NCBI GenBank assembly: GCA_009841265.1
Contig: VXMB01000009.1
Location: 1,474,216-1,538,215 of the forward strand
Length of the DNA stretch: 64,000 bases
Direction: 5' to 3'
Origin: Gemmatimonadota bacterium
GTDB lineage: Bacteria; JAAXHH01
The notes beneath the pieces were generated by a model. That model made no database searches, was not told where the DNA came from, and was given only the letters and a program-made list of their open reading frames with translations. Shown here piece after piece: positions 1-9,108 of the stretch (the stretch's first letter is position 1; every line of letters begins with the position of its first letter). A program made the position numbers and the translations under genes.

Positions 1-839
1 ACCAGGCCATTCGTGTTGAAGAAGGCGACATCGATCTTCGAAAGGTCGTCCGGCTTGACGAGCGTGTGTTCGTAAACCAGCATCCCGGTTGCCAGTACGG
101 TGCCGCACAGATAAAGCGCGTGCAGATCGAAAACCTGATGGACGGCCAGCAGGAACACGACCGTGACCGCGTGGAGCAGGCGGGCCGCCATCAAAGCCGG
201 CCGGATCCCGAAGCGGCGGGGTATCGAGTGGACGCCCTGCGCGACGTCGAATTCGTAGTCCTGGCAGGCGTATATTATATCAAAGCCCGCCACCCAGGTC
301 AACACGGCCGCCGCCAGCCAGAGCGGCGCGGGATCGAAGGCGCCGGTCACGGCAATCCACGCGCCTACCGGAGCGATGGCGAGGGCAAGGCCCAGGACCA
401 GGTGAGTGGCCCAGGTGAAGCGCTTGAAATAGGAGTACGACAGGATCACCAGCAGGGCGATCGGCGACAGCTTGAGGCACAGTTCGTTGAGCTGGTAGGC
501 GGAAAAGACGAACAGAGCGCAGCACGCGCCCACGATAAGGGCGACGGCGCGGGGCGCGATCCGTCCCTTCGGCAACGCCCGGTCCCACGTGCGGGGGTTC
601 TTCCCGTCCATCACGCGATCGGCGAGCCGGTTGAATCCCATGGCCGCGCTCCGGGCGGACACCATGGCGATGACGATCCACACCAGTTGCAGCCCTTCGA
701 TCCCATGACTCCGGGTGGCCAGGACCACGCCGGCCATGGCGAAGGGCAGCGCAAAAACGCTGTGGGAAAGCTTGATCATCCTGCCGAATACGACCACGGA
801 TCCGATCGCGGACAGGGGCGATGGCGACTTCTGATTCAT
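1..839 (-). CDS. UbiA-family prenyltransferase (partial, runs off left edge)
   Basis: Membrane prenyltransferase that attaches a polyprenyl chain to an aromatic quinone precursor. The reading frame starts at ATG 839 and stays open to the window edge, so the C-terminus is missing. The first Asp-rich motif is visible as N70-x3-D74-x3-D78 followed by KNPRT, and the second as a QDYEFD stretch near residues 189-197; both coordinate Mg-diphosphate in UbiA enzymes. Hydrophobic segments alternate through the protein, as expected for a multi-pass UbiA fold. The NRLADR...NPRT wording resembles the 'putative 4-hydroxybenzoate polyprenyltransferase' subgroup, which includes MqnP of the futalosine menaquinone route; no ubiquinone or menaquinone genes are nearby to decide. 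It lies just downstream of the helicase gene on the same strand, separated by short tandem repeats. Confidence 0.88.
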   Translation of the reverse strand, partial: MNQKSPSPLSAIGSVVVFGRMIKLSHSVFALPFAMAGVVLATRSHGIEGLQLVWIVIAMVSARSAAMGFNRLADRVMDGKNPRTWDRALPKGRIAPRAVALIVGACCALFVFSAYQLNELCLKLSPIALLVILSYSYFKRFTWATHLVLGLALAIAPVGAWIAVTGAFDPAPLWLAAAVLTWVAGFDIIYACQDYEFDVAQGVHSIPRRFGIRPALMAARLLHAVTVVFLLAVHQVFDLHALYLCGTVLATGMLVYEHTLVKPDDLSKIDVAFFNTNGL

Positions 840-890
840 AACGTGCAACCTGGGTATAGCGTGCAACCTGCGTATGACGTGCAAGCTACG
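837..890. repeat. 18-bp tandem repeat, 3 copies
   Basis: Three consecutive 18-bp units (837-854, 855-872, 873-890) share the core CGTGCAACCTG with a few substitutions. The array spans the gap between the stop of the helicase gene (886) and the start of the prenyltransferase gene (839), touching both. It is one of several unrelated short tandem duplications in gaps of this window. Confidence 0.85.
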
Positions 891-3735
891 TGATGAATGA
901 ACCGCGTTCGACCCGGCGTTTATCTCTCGCGCGGAACCAGTAGGTCACCCCCTCCACCAGGCCGTCCGCGTCGGGATAGATCTCCGATCCAGCCGGCAGG
1001 GAATCCAGGAACAGGCGTCCGTACGCCGTACCGACGACGCGCTGGTCCAGTATGGTGACGACGCCGTAGTCCCGGGTGGAACGGATGAGCCGGCCGAAGC
1101 CCTGCCTGAACTTGATGACCGCCTCCGGTACCTGGTATTCGAAAAAACTGTTGCGCCCCGCGTCTTCCAGGCGTTCCACCTGCGCCTGGACCAGCGGTTC
1201 GGTCGGCACCGCGAAGGGCAGCTTGACCAGAATGACCATCTCCAGCGACTTTCCCGGCACATCGACCCCTTCCCAGAAGCTGTCGGTGCCCAGCAGAACG
1301 GCGGTATCGGACCTGCGGAAACGATCCAGCAGCGCCGAGCGCGGTCCGGACGTGCCCTGCGCCAGCACGGCCACTCCGTGTTCCGCCAGGTCCGGTTCGA
1401 TGTCCTGGAAGGTCCGGTTCAACTGGGTGTACGAAGTGAACAGGACCAGGGTGCTCCGCATAGTGGAAACGACCAGGTCCAGGATGAGCCGGCTGACCGA
1501 GTCTTGAAAAGCATCGGATCTGGGCGTCGGAAAGGCGGCAGGCACGCAGACCAGCACCTGGTCCGCGTAATCGAAGGGCGAACCGATGCCCCGCACCTGG
1601 AGCCGCCGGGGATCGATCCGGTCGAGCCCCAGCCGTTCGAGCTGATAGTCGAAACGGTCTCCGACCGTCAGCGTGGCCGATGTGAGCACGGCCGTACGCA
1701 AAGGGCGGAAAAGGTCGTCGTGCAGCCGGTCCGCCACCCGGAGCGGCGCGGCGGTCAGGACGCACGACAGGGGTTGGGACCTGGCGGCTTCAACCCAGTA
1801 GACGCGCTCTCCCTCGTTCGCCTCCGTCAGTACGAAAAGTGCCTCTTCCATTGCCGTGCAGAAGTCCATGGCGGCCACGATGGCGTTCCCCCGTGATTCC
1901 CGGTCGTCCAGCCACGAATCGTGGACCTGGTCCAGCGTCGCGTGGAGCATGCCGAGGGACTCGCGCAGGCCGGCGAGACCCTCGATGAGCACCCGCGCCG
2001 ATGACCTCAGGATACGGGCATACTCGTCTTCGGCCCGGTACCTCAGTTTGGTCCGACGGACCGATCCATCGTCCGACTGGCCGAACGCTTCGTCGCTGGC
2101 GATGCGGAAGAAGTCCTCGATCCGGCGGTTCACCTCCGTGATCCGGTCGATGGCCATGCGGGTGCCCGCCTCCAGCGGAGACTTCCAATCCAGGTTGTCC
2201 GCCGCTTTTTTGGCCAGTCTATCCAGCCCTGCAAGCACACCGGTCCCGCCCCATTCGGGCGCATGCATTCTGCCCAGTACGCGGCGCATGCGCCAGCCTC
2301 CCACTTCCAGGGTCAGGTGCTGCACGGCGGCGCGCTCCAGGTTGTGGGCCTCGTCGATGATGAGATGGTCGTACCGGGACAGCACGGCATGGTCGGACTG
2401 GAGATCGGCAAAAAGCAAAGCGTGGTTGATGATCACCACGTGGGAAGCCATGGCCGCCCTTCGGACACGGTTGACGAAACACGCTTCCTTGAACACGCAC
2501 CGGGGGCAGGCGGTCCCCTCGCCGTTGATTTTCTCCCACAGGCCGGCTCCGGCGCCCCGGTTGAATCCCGCGTGCTCCGAGATGTCCCCCGTCTGCGTTT
2601 CCCGCGCCCACACGGCCAGGGGGATCGCGGCTTCCCGTTCCTCCGCGGTCAGATGGTCCGCGGGCTGCCGCGTGACCTGCCGCCACCGGTCCAGGCACAG
2701 GTAGTTGGACCGGCCCTTGAGCAGCGTGGCACGGAAGGGCAGCCCCAGATTCTCCAGCAGGAAGGGCAGGTCCTTGTAGAACAGTTGTTCCTGCAGGTTC
2801 CTCGTGTTGGTGGATACGATGACCCGCTGATCGTTTCGCACCGCCCACATCAGGGCCGGCGTCAGGTAGGAAAGTGATTTCCCCGTGCCCGTACCCGCTT
2901 CCACCAGCAATACCTCGCCATCGTTGAACGCGCCGGCGACGCTGCGGACCATGGATACCTGCTGCGGCCGTTGCTCGTAACCTTCCATGCTGCTTTCGAA
3001 CAGCCCGCCGGTCTCAAACATGCGGGCCAGCTCCTCCGTGTCCATCGGATCGAGATCACCGTCCGCTTCGGCCGTGTCGCACGAGCCGTCGCCGATCGTG
3101 GGCGGACCGAGCACGGTATGGGCGATCGGCGGTCTTTCCCTCGAGCGGGCCGAACGGTCTACGCGGGACGCAGCATCACCGCGACCGGCAATCCGGGCCG
3201 TCATCCGGGCAAGGAGGCGCTCCAGCCCGGTTCCGGTGCCCTCCGCAAAAAGGATTAGCGTCTCCATGGTGTCGGGATCCTGGGACGCCAGCAATTCCAC
3301 CAGTACCCGGCACAGCACCGCCGTCTTAAGCGCGCCATCGGCTTCGGTCCCCGTCTCCACCGGTTCCGGGTCGACGTATCGTTCGACCGTTGCGCGTTCG
3401 TAGTCCCTCAGTCCGGGCAGCAGGATCCGGGCGAGCAGACGAACGTCCAGCACAACGGCGTCGGTGCCGGCCGCGATCCGCCAGAGACGCTCGGTCAGGT
3501 AGTATTCCGGTCCATAGGCGGCGAGCAGGGATCCGGAGGCGTGCGCAGCGACCAGGCTCCCGATCACTTCTATATCCAGACCGGTGCGTACCTCCGGTTT
3601 TTCATCGTGCCCGAGGAGCGCTACCGTATAGGTCTCGTCCGGTGGCGAGGACAGGTCATCCGGTTGGATCGCCAGAATGGTAAACGGGAGGGAGAACTCG
3701 CTGGCAGGGATGTTGTTGGGCGTTGGTGCAGACAT
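886..3735 (-). CDS. DinG/XPD-like Fe-S ATP-dependent DNA helicase with degenerate exonuclease-like N-domain
   Basis: Superfamily 2 helicase of the DinG/Rad3 type, expected to unwind damaged or R-loop-containing DNA 5'-3'. The helicase core begins near residue 250: a RPQQ motif (about 256), Walker A GTGTGKS (about 281-287), a DEAH box (about 461) and motif VI QGFGRLIR (about 880). Four cysteines between motifs Ia and II (about 346, 408, 411, 417; CPRCVFKEAC) match the XPD/DinG Fe-S cluster. The first 240 residues follow the layout of the DnaQ-type exonuclease fused to Gram-positive DinG (a LLARILLPGLRDYE segment, a DGALKTA segment), but the acidic DEDDh residues are not recognisable. At 949 residues it is longer than E. 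coli DinG. It is read after the TonB lipoprotein gene and before the prenyltransferase. Confidence 0.92.
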   Translation of the reverse strand: MSAPTPNNIPASEFSLPFTILAIQPDDLSSPPDETYTVALLGHDEKPEVRTGLDIEVIGSLVAAHASGSLLAAYGPEYYLTERLWRIAAGTDAVVLDVRLLARILLPGLRDYERATVERYVDPEPVETGTEADGALKTAVLCRVLVELLASQDPDTMETLILFAEGTGTGLERLLARMTARIAGRGDAASRVDRSARSRERPPIAHTVLGPPTIGDGSCDTAEADGDLDPMDTEELARMFETGGLFESSMEGYEQRPQQVSMVRSVAGAFNDGEVLLVEAGTGTGKSLSYLTPALMWAVRNDQRVIVSTNTRNLQEQLFYKDLPFLLENLGLPFRATLLKGRSNYLCLDRWRQVTRQPADHLTAEEREAAIPLAVWARETQTGDISEHAGFNRGAGAGLWEKINGEGTACPRCVFKEACFVNRVRRAAMASHVVIINHALLFADLQSDHAVLSRYDHLIIDEAHNLERAAVQHLTLEVGGWRMRRVLGRMHAPEWGGTGVLAGLDRLAKKAADNLDWKSPLEAGTRMAIDRITEVNRRIEDFFRIASDEAFGQSDDGSVRRTKLRYRAEDEYARILRSSARVLIEGLAGLRESLGMLHATLDQVHDSWLDDRESRGNAIVAAMDFCTAMEEALFVLTEANEGERVYWVEAARSQPLSCVLTAAPLRVADRLHDDLFRPLRTAVLTSATLTVGDRFDYQLERLGLDRIDPRRLQVRGIGSPFDYADQVLVCVPAAFPTPRSDAFQDSVSRLILDLVVSTMRSTLVLFTSYTQLNRTFQDIEPDLAEHGVAVLAQGTSGPRSALLDRFRRSDTAVLLGTDSFWEGVDVPGKSLEMVILVKLPFAVPTEPLVQAQVERLEDAGRNSFFEYQVPEAVIKFRQGFGRLIRSTRDYGVVTILDQRVVGTAYGRLFLDSLPAGSEIYPDADGLVEGVTYWFRARDKRRVERGSFIT

Positions 3736-3847
3736 GAATCCGCGCAGTTCGGTGGAAGGTCATGTTCAACGAAAGGAACGGGCAATGGAAGATAGGCGGC
3801 TGGGAGGGATTTGTCAAAGCAACGGGCCGCCAGGAAGCTGGGTCGCT

Positions 3848-4729
3848 TCAACTTTCCGGAATGACGAAGAAGCCGAAGGAATCCAGGGAGGCCGAACCGA
3901 ATACGCCGATCCCGCCGTCGAGATTGAAAACCGGTCTTTCGAAGGTATCGCCCGCCAGGCTGCCGAAGCCGAAGGCGTTCTGTCCGGAGGCCTCCACGCT
4001 TCTGAGGAAATCGAACAGGTTCCGGTCCAGCGCGTACACTTCGACTTTGTGTTCTCCGGACGAGCCGATGGCGAACCAGGGCAGCAGCAACCGGCCGTCC
4101 CGTGCTTCCAGGGGAGGAGAACCACCGTCTTCGGAACCGGGTTCCAGGACGATCACCTGGTAGGCTTCCACGTCGAGCGGATCGAAACGGACCTCGATCA
4201 GGCCCTCCTGATAGGGGATCCTGTTCCCTTCGGCGGAATCGGGATCCAGACGGCGGATAACCTCCATGGACGGCTCTTCGAGGACCGCGATCTCATTGAT
4301 GACCAGGGGATCCGGTGTGCTCGTGACCCCGCGGACTTCCTCTCCAAGCGCCCGCACGCGAAGCCGGTATTCGGTGTTGGGGCGTACCCTCGGCGCGCCG
4401 GGCGGCGGGAGGTAACGGCCCAGGTGACCGACACTCGCGTACCTGTACTCCGCAAGTCCTTGTATGACGGTGACTTCGGCATCATTCACCGAGGTGGCTT
4501 CCCGGGTCGACACCGCATTGGCCGTGCGGGTCCGGGTGACGATGATCTCAGGCAGCACGTGATCGACATACAGCACGGCGTCCACGACGATCGTTTCGCG
4601 CTCGTCCGGACCGAAGAGCGTTGCCGGATCCCGCTCCCCCGAACAACCCGGATGGGCGGCGATTCCGGCGAGCAGGACGGCCGTCAGGACGGCCGTGATG
4701 CAGCGGGACAGCGTGGTCGTTTTACTCAT
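3848..4729 (-). CDS. DUF4249-like lipoprotein, partner of the TonB receptor
   Basis: Protein of 293 residues with a short basic N-terminus, a hydrophobic segment and a candidate lipobox ending at Cys29 (HPGC, which lacks the usual Leu at -3). The rest is beta-rich with no catalytic motif. The order 'TonB receptor then this lipoprotein', with 2 bp between them, and the layout of an N-terminal VVDAVLYVDH strand followed by Ig-like beta segments resemble DUF4249 proteins of Bacteroidota, which accompany CarboxypepD_reg-like TonB receptors. It probably sits on the outer membrane and helps bind or pass the receptor's ligand. Family assignment is by context and overall pattern; the ligand is unknown. 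Confidence 0.65.
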   Translation of the reverse strand: MSKTTTLSRCITAVLTAVLLAGIAAHPGCSGERDPATLFGPDERETIVVDAVLYVDHVLPEIIVTRTRTANAVSTREATSVNDAEVTVIQGLAEYRYASVGHLGRYLPPPGAPRVRPNTEYRLRVRALGEEVRGVTSTPDPLVINEIAVLEEPSMEVIRRLDPDSAEGNRIPYQEGLIEVRFDPLDVEAYQVIVLEPGSEDGGSPPLEARDGRLLLPWFAIGSSGEHKVEVYALDRNLFDFLRSVEASGQNAFGFGSLAGDTFERPVFNLDGGIGVFGSASLDSFGFFVIPES

Positions 4730-4731
4730 GG

Positions 4732-6963
4732 TCAGAAGTTGTAGTTCAGCCCGACGGTGGGCACGATGGGCAGCATCTTCACGACTTCAGCGGTAGTCAC
4801 CTCTTCGTCTTCCGTATCATACTGGACAAACCACTCGTTGCGATGGTTGTACGCGTTGAACACCTGCAGATACCACTGAAAGTCCCGGTCGAACAGGCGG
4901 AAGTCCTGCTTGACGCTCAGGTCCATTCTGTGGTACGGCAGCAGCCGCGAGGTGTTGCGGTCCGCGGGCAGGAAGTAGTCCTCCCGTATGCCGGTCCGGG
5001 CCGTTTCCCGCAATTCGTATCGGGCGGAGGCGGGTGTGAAGGCCTGGCCGGTAGCGAAGATCACATTGCCGCCGAATGACCAGCGGCCGGCCCGGTAGTT
5101 GGCCGAGACCACAAGATCGTGGCGGCGGTCGTATTTCGGAGGATACCATTTGCCCTGGTTCACTTCCGGGAACTGCCTTCGCGTCCACCCGAGCGTGTAG
5201 CCGATCCATCCGGTCAACCTGCCCGACATGCGCTCCACGAACGCCTCCACGCCCGTGGCATAGCCTTTTCCACCGGTGATGAACACATCCTCCGACCGGG
5301 TTTCGTCGCCGCCCACCGCCCGCGTGTTGTCCACGACCACCAGGTTGCCCAGCCGCTGATAGTAGGACTCGAGCGAGAGCCGGTAACTCGGCGCCGGATC
5401 CCAGCTTGCCCCGATAACGTAGTGCCACGCCTGTCCGGGGGACACGCTACCGTCGAGCGGCACCCAGAAATCACCGCCGCTGAAGCCTTCCGTCGTGATG
5501 AGCTGCAGATACTGGTGGTACCTCCCGCCGCCGGCCTTCAGGCGCAGTCCTTCGGACAGCCGGTGGCTGATGGACAGGCGAGGTTCCAGGTCTATCGTTT
5601 CGCGTTCACTGTAATAGTTCGCGCGCAACCCGAGGCGTACCGAGGTGGAAGCCCGGACCTGCCACTGATCCTGGGCATATGCCGAGATCACATAGGGTTT
5701 CAGCCTGAGGTCGAGCTGGTCATCCTGGTTGAAGCTTCTGATGAAACTGAACCGATATGCCGAAGCGCGGAAACCTCCCTTCAGCGCGTGCGCCCCATCG
5801 GCGACGTAGTCCAGGTCGCCCTTGACGCTGATGTCTCGAATGCTGTTCCTGAACAGGATCTCCGTGCCGTCGAAATTCGCCGAAAGCCGGCTCGTGTAGT
5901 CACTGCCGGCTACCATGAAATTGCCGAAGAGCGTCGGCGAGAACAGGTGCGTCCATTTGCCCGTGACCGCCGAGTTGCCCCAGCGAACGTTGAAGAGGTC
6001 GTCCTCGCTGGTTTCGAGGTTGAGATCGTCCCGGCCGAAGTATCCGCTCAGGACCAGATTGTCGGAGTAGGACAGATTCTGGTTGATTTTCGCGTTTACA
6101 TCATAGAAATAGTATCCCGGGATATCCTCCACGCGCGACCGGATATAGGCCAGGATCGGTTCCAGGTACGTACGCCGTCCCGAGACCATGAACGAGCCGC
6201 TCGCAATGGGGCCTTCGATCATAGTGCGCATCGAGATGAGGCTGATCCCGCCCGATCCGCCGAGTTTGTTTCGGTTGCCGTCGCGGTTGGTCACGTCGAG
6301 GACCGCGCCGAGGTTGCCGCCGTAACTGGCGGGATAAGCGCTCTTGTGCAGGCGCATGTCCTTGATGGCTTCCGGGTTGAAGATGGAAAAGAAACCGAAT
6401 GCGTGCGAAGGGTTGTAGAGGGGGATCTGGTCGAGCAGTATCTGGGTCTGGTCGGGGCCGCCTCCCCGTATGTACAGGCCGCTGCTGATGTCCGAGGAGG
6501 CCTGGATGCCCGGGAGGAGCTGAAGGCTGCGCAACAGATCGGTTTCCCCGATGGCGGGCAACTCCTTTAGCACCGCGGCCTGGAGGGCGACGAAACCGGG
6601 CTGGGCAAGCCGCTCGTCCCGGTATCTTTCCGCCTCTACGACGGCTTCTTCGCCGATCAGAACGGTCGGTTCGAGTTCCACGTCCCGCTGGAGAAAGGCT
6701 TCGGGACCGAGACTCACCGTGTCCCGGTACGTCTCGTATCCGATGTAGGACACGACGAGTTCGTAGGAACCCCCGGGAATCCCGGTAATCGCGTAGAAGC
6801 CGTTATCGTTGCTCAGGGCGCCGAGGGACGTGCCACTCAGGAACACGTTGGCGGCAAGCAGGTACTCGCCACTGTCGCGGTCTGTGATGAATCCGCTTAT
6901 CGTGGCGGCTTGCGCCGAGGCGGGGATCAACAGCAGGGAAAACAGTACTGCGTAGCACTTCAT
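4732..6963 (-). CDS. TonB-dependent outer-membrane receptor with carboxypeptidase-regulatory-like domain
   Basis: Outer-membrane beta-barrel importer energised by TonB. I start it at ATG 6963 because the next residues (MKCYAVLFSLLLIPASAQA) form a clean signal peptide; the frame is open for 26 codons upstream but that stretch is not signal-like. After the signal comes a CarboxypepD_reg-like beta domain (about 21-100, SGFITDRDSGE...IGYETY), then a plug domain (about 120-225, LRSLQLLPGIQ and YIRGGGPDQTQ), then a barrel rich in alternating aromatic strands ending in NYNF with a terminal Phe. The 743 residues fit the family. It is the first gene of a minus-strand run with the lipoprotein and diverges from the DUF6807 gene, so the two may share a control region of about 60 bp. 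Substrate unknown. Confidence 0.92.
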   Translation of the reverse strand: MKCYAVLFSLLLIPASAQAATISGFITDRDSGEYLLAANVFLSGTSLGALSNDNGFYAITGIPGGSYELVVSYIGYETYRDTVSLGPEAFLQRDVELEPTVLIGEEAVVEAERYRDERLAQPGFVALQAAVLKELPAIGETDLLRSLQLLPGIQASSDISSGLYIRGGGPDQTQILLDQIPLYNPSHAFGFFSIFNPEAIKDMRLHKSAYPASYGGNLGAVLDVTNRDGNRNKLGGSGGISLISMRTMIEGPIASGSFMVSGRRTYLEPILAYIRSRVEDIPGYYFYDVNAKINQNLSYSDNLVLSGYFGRDDLNLETSEDDLFNVRWGNSAVTGKWTHLFSPTLFGNFMVAGSDYTSRLSANFDGTEILFRNSIRDISVKGDLDYVADGAHALKGGFRASAYRFSFIRSFNQDDQLDLRLKPYVISAYAQDQWQVRASTSVRLGLRANYYSERETIDLEPRLSISHRLSEGLRLKAGGGRYHQYLQLITTEGFSGGDFWVPLDGSVSPGQAWHYVIGASWDPAPSYRLSLESYYQRLGNLVVVDNTRAVGGDETRSEDVFITGGKGYATGVEAFVERMSGRLTGWIGYTLGWTRRQFPEVNQGKWYPPKYDRRHDLVVSANYRAGRWSFGGNVIFATGQAFTPASARYELRETARTGIREDYFLPADRNTSRLLPYHRMDLSVKQDFRLFDRDFQWYLQVFNAYNHRNEWFVQYDTEDEEVTTAEVVKMLPIVPTVGLNYNF

Positions 6964-7025
6964 AGATGCCGATCGGACCTGCACCAGGTTCGTCGATTCG
7001 AATTCACCACGTAACCGGACCAGCC

Positions 7026-7985
7026 ATGCCCCGGGACGCATTCAAAAGAAACCTAAGCCATCTTCGTCTCGAAGTCAACGAGGGGAAGGGCTTCGAGGTC
7101 TACGCGGCCCGGAGCGGCGGCCAGTTGCTGTGCCGGTACAACGCTGCGACCGGCCATCTGCCCCGGGACGAGTCGCCCAAACCCTGTTTTCATCCGGTTT
7201 ACACCCCTTCCGGCGGTTTGATCAGTGAATACCGCCCCGAGGACCACACCTGGCATCTGGGGTTGTATTTCGGCTGGGTACACGTAAACGATACGAATTT
7301 CTGGGGCGGTTCATGGTACCTTCCGGAGCACGGCGAGTACGTTCCCATTCCCGGCAGCCACGGCGTGCAGCGTCACGATGAGTTCACTGAGGTTTCCGAC
7401 CTCGAATCCGGCGTCGCCGTCGGCGAGCGCCTCACCTGGCTGGACCGCAACGATCGCCCGGTAATCCGGGAGGCGCGGCGGTTCGATTTCCTGGAGACCG
7501 CGGCGGTCAGCAAGGCTGACCAGGCTGGCCAGGCTGACCGCTGCCTCTGGCTCATCGACTCGGTGATTACCCCCGTCGAGGAAGAAGTCACCCTGGGCGC
7601 GTCGCGCGCCGCCCGTTACAGCGGGCTGGTCCTGCGCATGGGACCGCCCTTCGCCGATGCGCACCATACCAGCGGCAGCGGCCTCAGCGGTCACGAAGCC
7701 ATCATGAGAACGCGGGACAGATGGGTCGCCGCCGCGGGCGCCCAGGGCGGCATGGTGGTCATGATGGACCATCCGCGGAACCTTCGCCACCCGGTGCAGT
7801 GGTTTACCCGGCGCAATCTCCTGGGCACCGGGCCGCTCATGGAAGAAGACCTTACGATCCCCGCATCGGACAGCCTCCATCTCCGTTACGGATTCCTGGT
7901 GCTTGACGAGGTAGCCGGCGAAGGAGAAATCGAAGACCTGTACCGGTACTACGTGTCCGCATCCGACGAGCGATCCCCGACGTAA
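7026..7985 (+). CDS. DUF6807 (PmoA-like) family protein
   Basis: Probably cytoplasmic protein of 319 residues with no signal peptide. The segment HPVYTPSGGLISEYRPEDHTW followed by GLYFGWVHVNDTNFWGG is the hallmark of the DUF6807/PmoA family, in which an HPxxxPxG...DHxxH-like stretch is conserved; here the second position reads DHTWH. The family is annotated as a methane-oxidation-related protein by name only and is usually found in sugar-catabolic neighbourhoods; its activity is unknown. ATG 7026 is preferred over the in-frame ATG 6966 because the latter would sit 2 bp from the divergent receptor start. A short coding repeat (about 7511-7537, ADQAGQADR) marks a local slippage event. Confidence 0.82.
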   Translation: MPRDAFKRNLSHLRLEVNEGKGFEVYAARSGGQLLCRYNAATGHLPRDESPKPCFHPVYTPSGGLISEYRPEDHTWHLGLYFGWVHVNDTNFWGGSWYLPEHGEYVPIPGSHGVQRHDEFTEVSDLESGVAVGERLTWLDRNDRPVIREARRFDFLETAAVSKADQAGQADRCLWLIDSVITPVEEEVTLGASRAARYSGLVLRMGPPFADAHHTSGSGLSGHEAIMRTRDRWVAAAGAQGGMVVMMDHPRNLRHPVQWFTRRNLLGTGPLMEEDLTIPASDSLHLRYGFLVLDEVAGEGEIEDLYRYYVSASDERSPT

Positions 7986-8055
7986 CGTCCGTGCGCGCCT
8001 GTCGTCCGGCGTCGGACCGGCGGCCAAATGTGCGCGTGCCGTTCATTCTTGCTTG

Positions 8056-8081
8056 ACATGCGGCCGGTACCGGCCGCATGT
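8056..8081. promoter_or_regulatory. Perfect 26-bp palindrome upstream of the HU-TPR gene
   Basis: Half-site ACATGCGGCCGGT is followed immediately by its exact reverse complement, with no spacer, centred between 8068 and 8069. It ends 2 bp before the GGAG ribosome-binding site (8084-8087) of the HU-TPR gene at 8092. A 13-bp perfect arm does not arise by chance at this length. It could be an operator for a dimeric protein, possibly the adjacent gene product, or an RNA feature. A zero-loop RNA hairpin would lose the central pairs. Confidence 0.8.
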
Positions 8082-8091
8082 TCGGAGCATC

Positions 8092-9069
8092 ATGAACAGA
8101 GATTCGCTTGTAAAAGAAGTGGCATCCGATTTGCAGGTATCCAGGCACAAGGTAAGAGTCGTGCTGAACGGATTCCTGTCGGAGGTTACCGAGGCGATGC
8201 ACCAGGACGAACGGGTGAATCTGCACCGATTCGGCGCCTTCAGCGTGAAGGTCAGGAAAGCACGCACGGCCCGTGACCTGAATACCAACGTGGAATTGCG
8301 CCTGAGCGACCGTCAAATCCCCCACTTCTTGCCCTTCGATACGTTAAAGGACATCGTCGCGCAGCAGTCTCCCGTTTCCGAGGAGCAAACCGGGCCGGTG
8401 GCCGCCGGGCCGGCAAAACAACAGGTCGAAGAGACGCCCAGAGAACGGTCCGACGATATCTCGGCCATGATGACCAGGGCTGAAGTCCTCGCGAACAAAG
8501 GCAAAATCGAACAGGCGATCCAGCAGTACAGGCGTATACTCGAACGGAAACCTGGACACGCCACCGCGACGGGCAGCCTGGGCAGGATGTTCTTTCGCCT
8601 CGGCGCTCAGGAAACCGCCCTCCAGCACTATAACCGCGCGCTCGGAAACGATCCCGGCCACCTGGACACGCTGTTGGACCGGGCGGAGTTGTTCGTGGAG
8701 ATGGGACAATACGAGGATGCCAGGACCGACCTGCTTCGCGTCCTGGAGTACGACCCATATGCCTACCGGGCCTGCTACCTGCTCGGCGTGCTCTACATCA
8801 CGATCGGTACCTACGACGACGCGATCAGGGTGCTCTCCCGTGCCCTGGACGTGGACCGGACGAAGGCCGAGGTACATCTCCAGTTGGGCAAGGCGTACTG
8901 TCACGTGGAGAAGCACACGGAAGCGATCGAGCACTTTGAAGCCCTGCTTCGCCATGACCCGCGCAACGGGCAGGCGTATCGGTATCTCGGCACGATCTAC
9001 GACAAAAGCAAGCAGGCCGACAAGGCGCTCGAGATGTACCGAAAATCCAACGAAATTGGCCTGGTCTGA
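8092..9069 (+). CDS. HU/IHF-like DNA-binding domain fused to TPR repeats
   Basis: Protein of 325 residues. Residues 1-90 follow the HU/IHF fold: helix-turn-helix-like LVKEVASDLQVSRHKVR, then VNLHRFGAFSVKVRKART, then a C-terminal LKDIV helix. The arm tip normally reading RNPxTG is RDLNTN here, so the intercalating proline is absent and DNA bending may differ. A charged linker (91-120) leads into about six tetratricopeptide repeats (about 125-320, e.g. AIQQYRRILERKPGHA, AIRVLSRALDVDRTKA). HU domains bind DNA and TPRs bind proteins, so this could tether a complex to DNA; that is inference. The start ATG 8092 has GGAG at 8084-8087. It is preceded by the 26-bp palindrome and followed by the ECF sigma operon. 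Confidence 0.85.
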   Translation: MNRDSLVKEVASDLQVSRHKVRVVLNGFLSEVTEAMHQDERVNLHRFGAFSVKVRKARTARDLNTNVELRLSDRQIPHFLPFDTLKDIVAQQSPVSEEQTGPVAAGPAKQQVEETPRERSDDISAMMTRAEVLANKGKIEQAIQQYRRILERKPGHATATGSLGRMFFRLGAQETALQHYNRALGNDPGHLDTLLDRAELFVEMGQYEDARTDLLRVLEYDPYAYRACYLLGVLYITIGTYDDAIRVLSRALDVDRTKAEVHLQLGKAYCHVEKHTEAIEHFEALLRHDPRNGQAYRYLGTIYDKSKQADKALEMYRKSNEIGLV

Positions 9070-9108
9070 TTTTCGATACCGCGAAAGGGCTTTGGTCAGG
9101 CTGAATTG

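Noticed and set aside
8053..8058. Perfect TTGACA before the HU-TPR gene
   Set aside because: No -10-like hexamer at 16-18 bp; the position falls on the edge of the palindrome and too close to the start codon, so I did not call a promoter.
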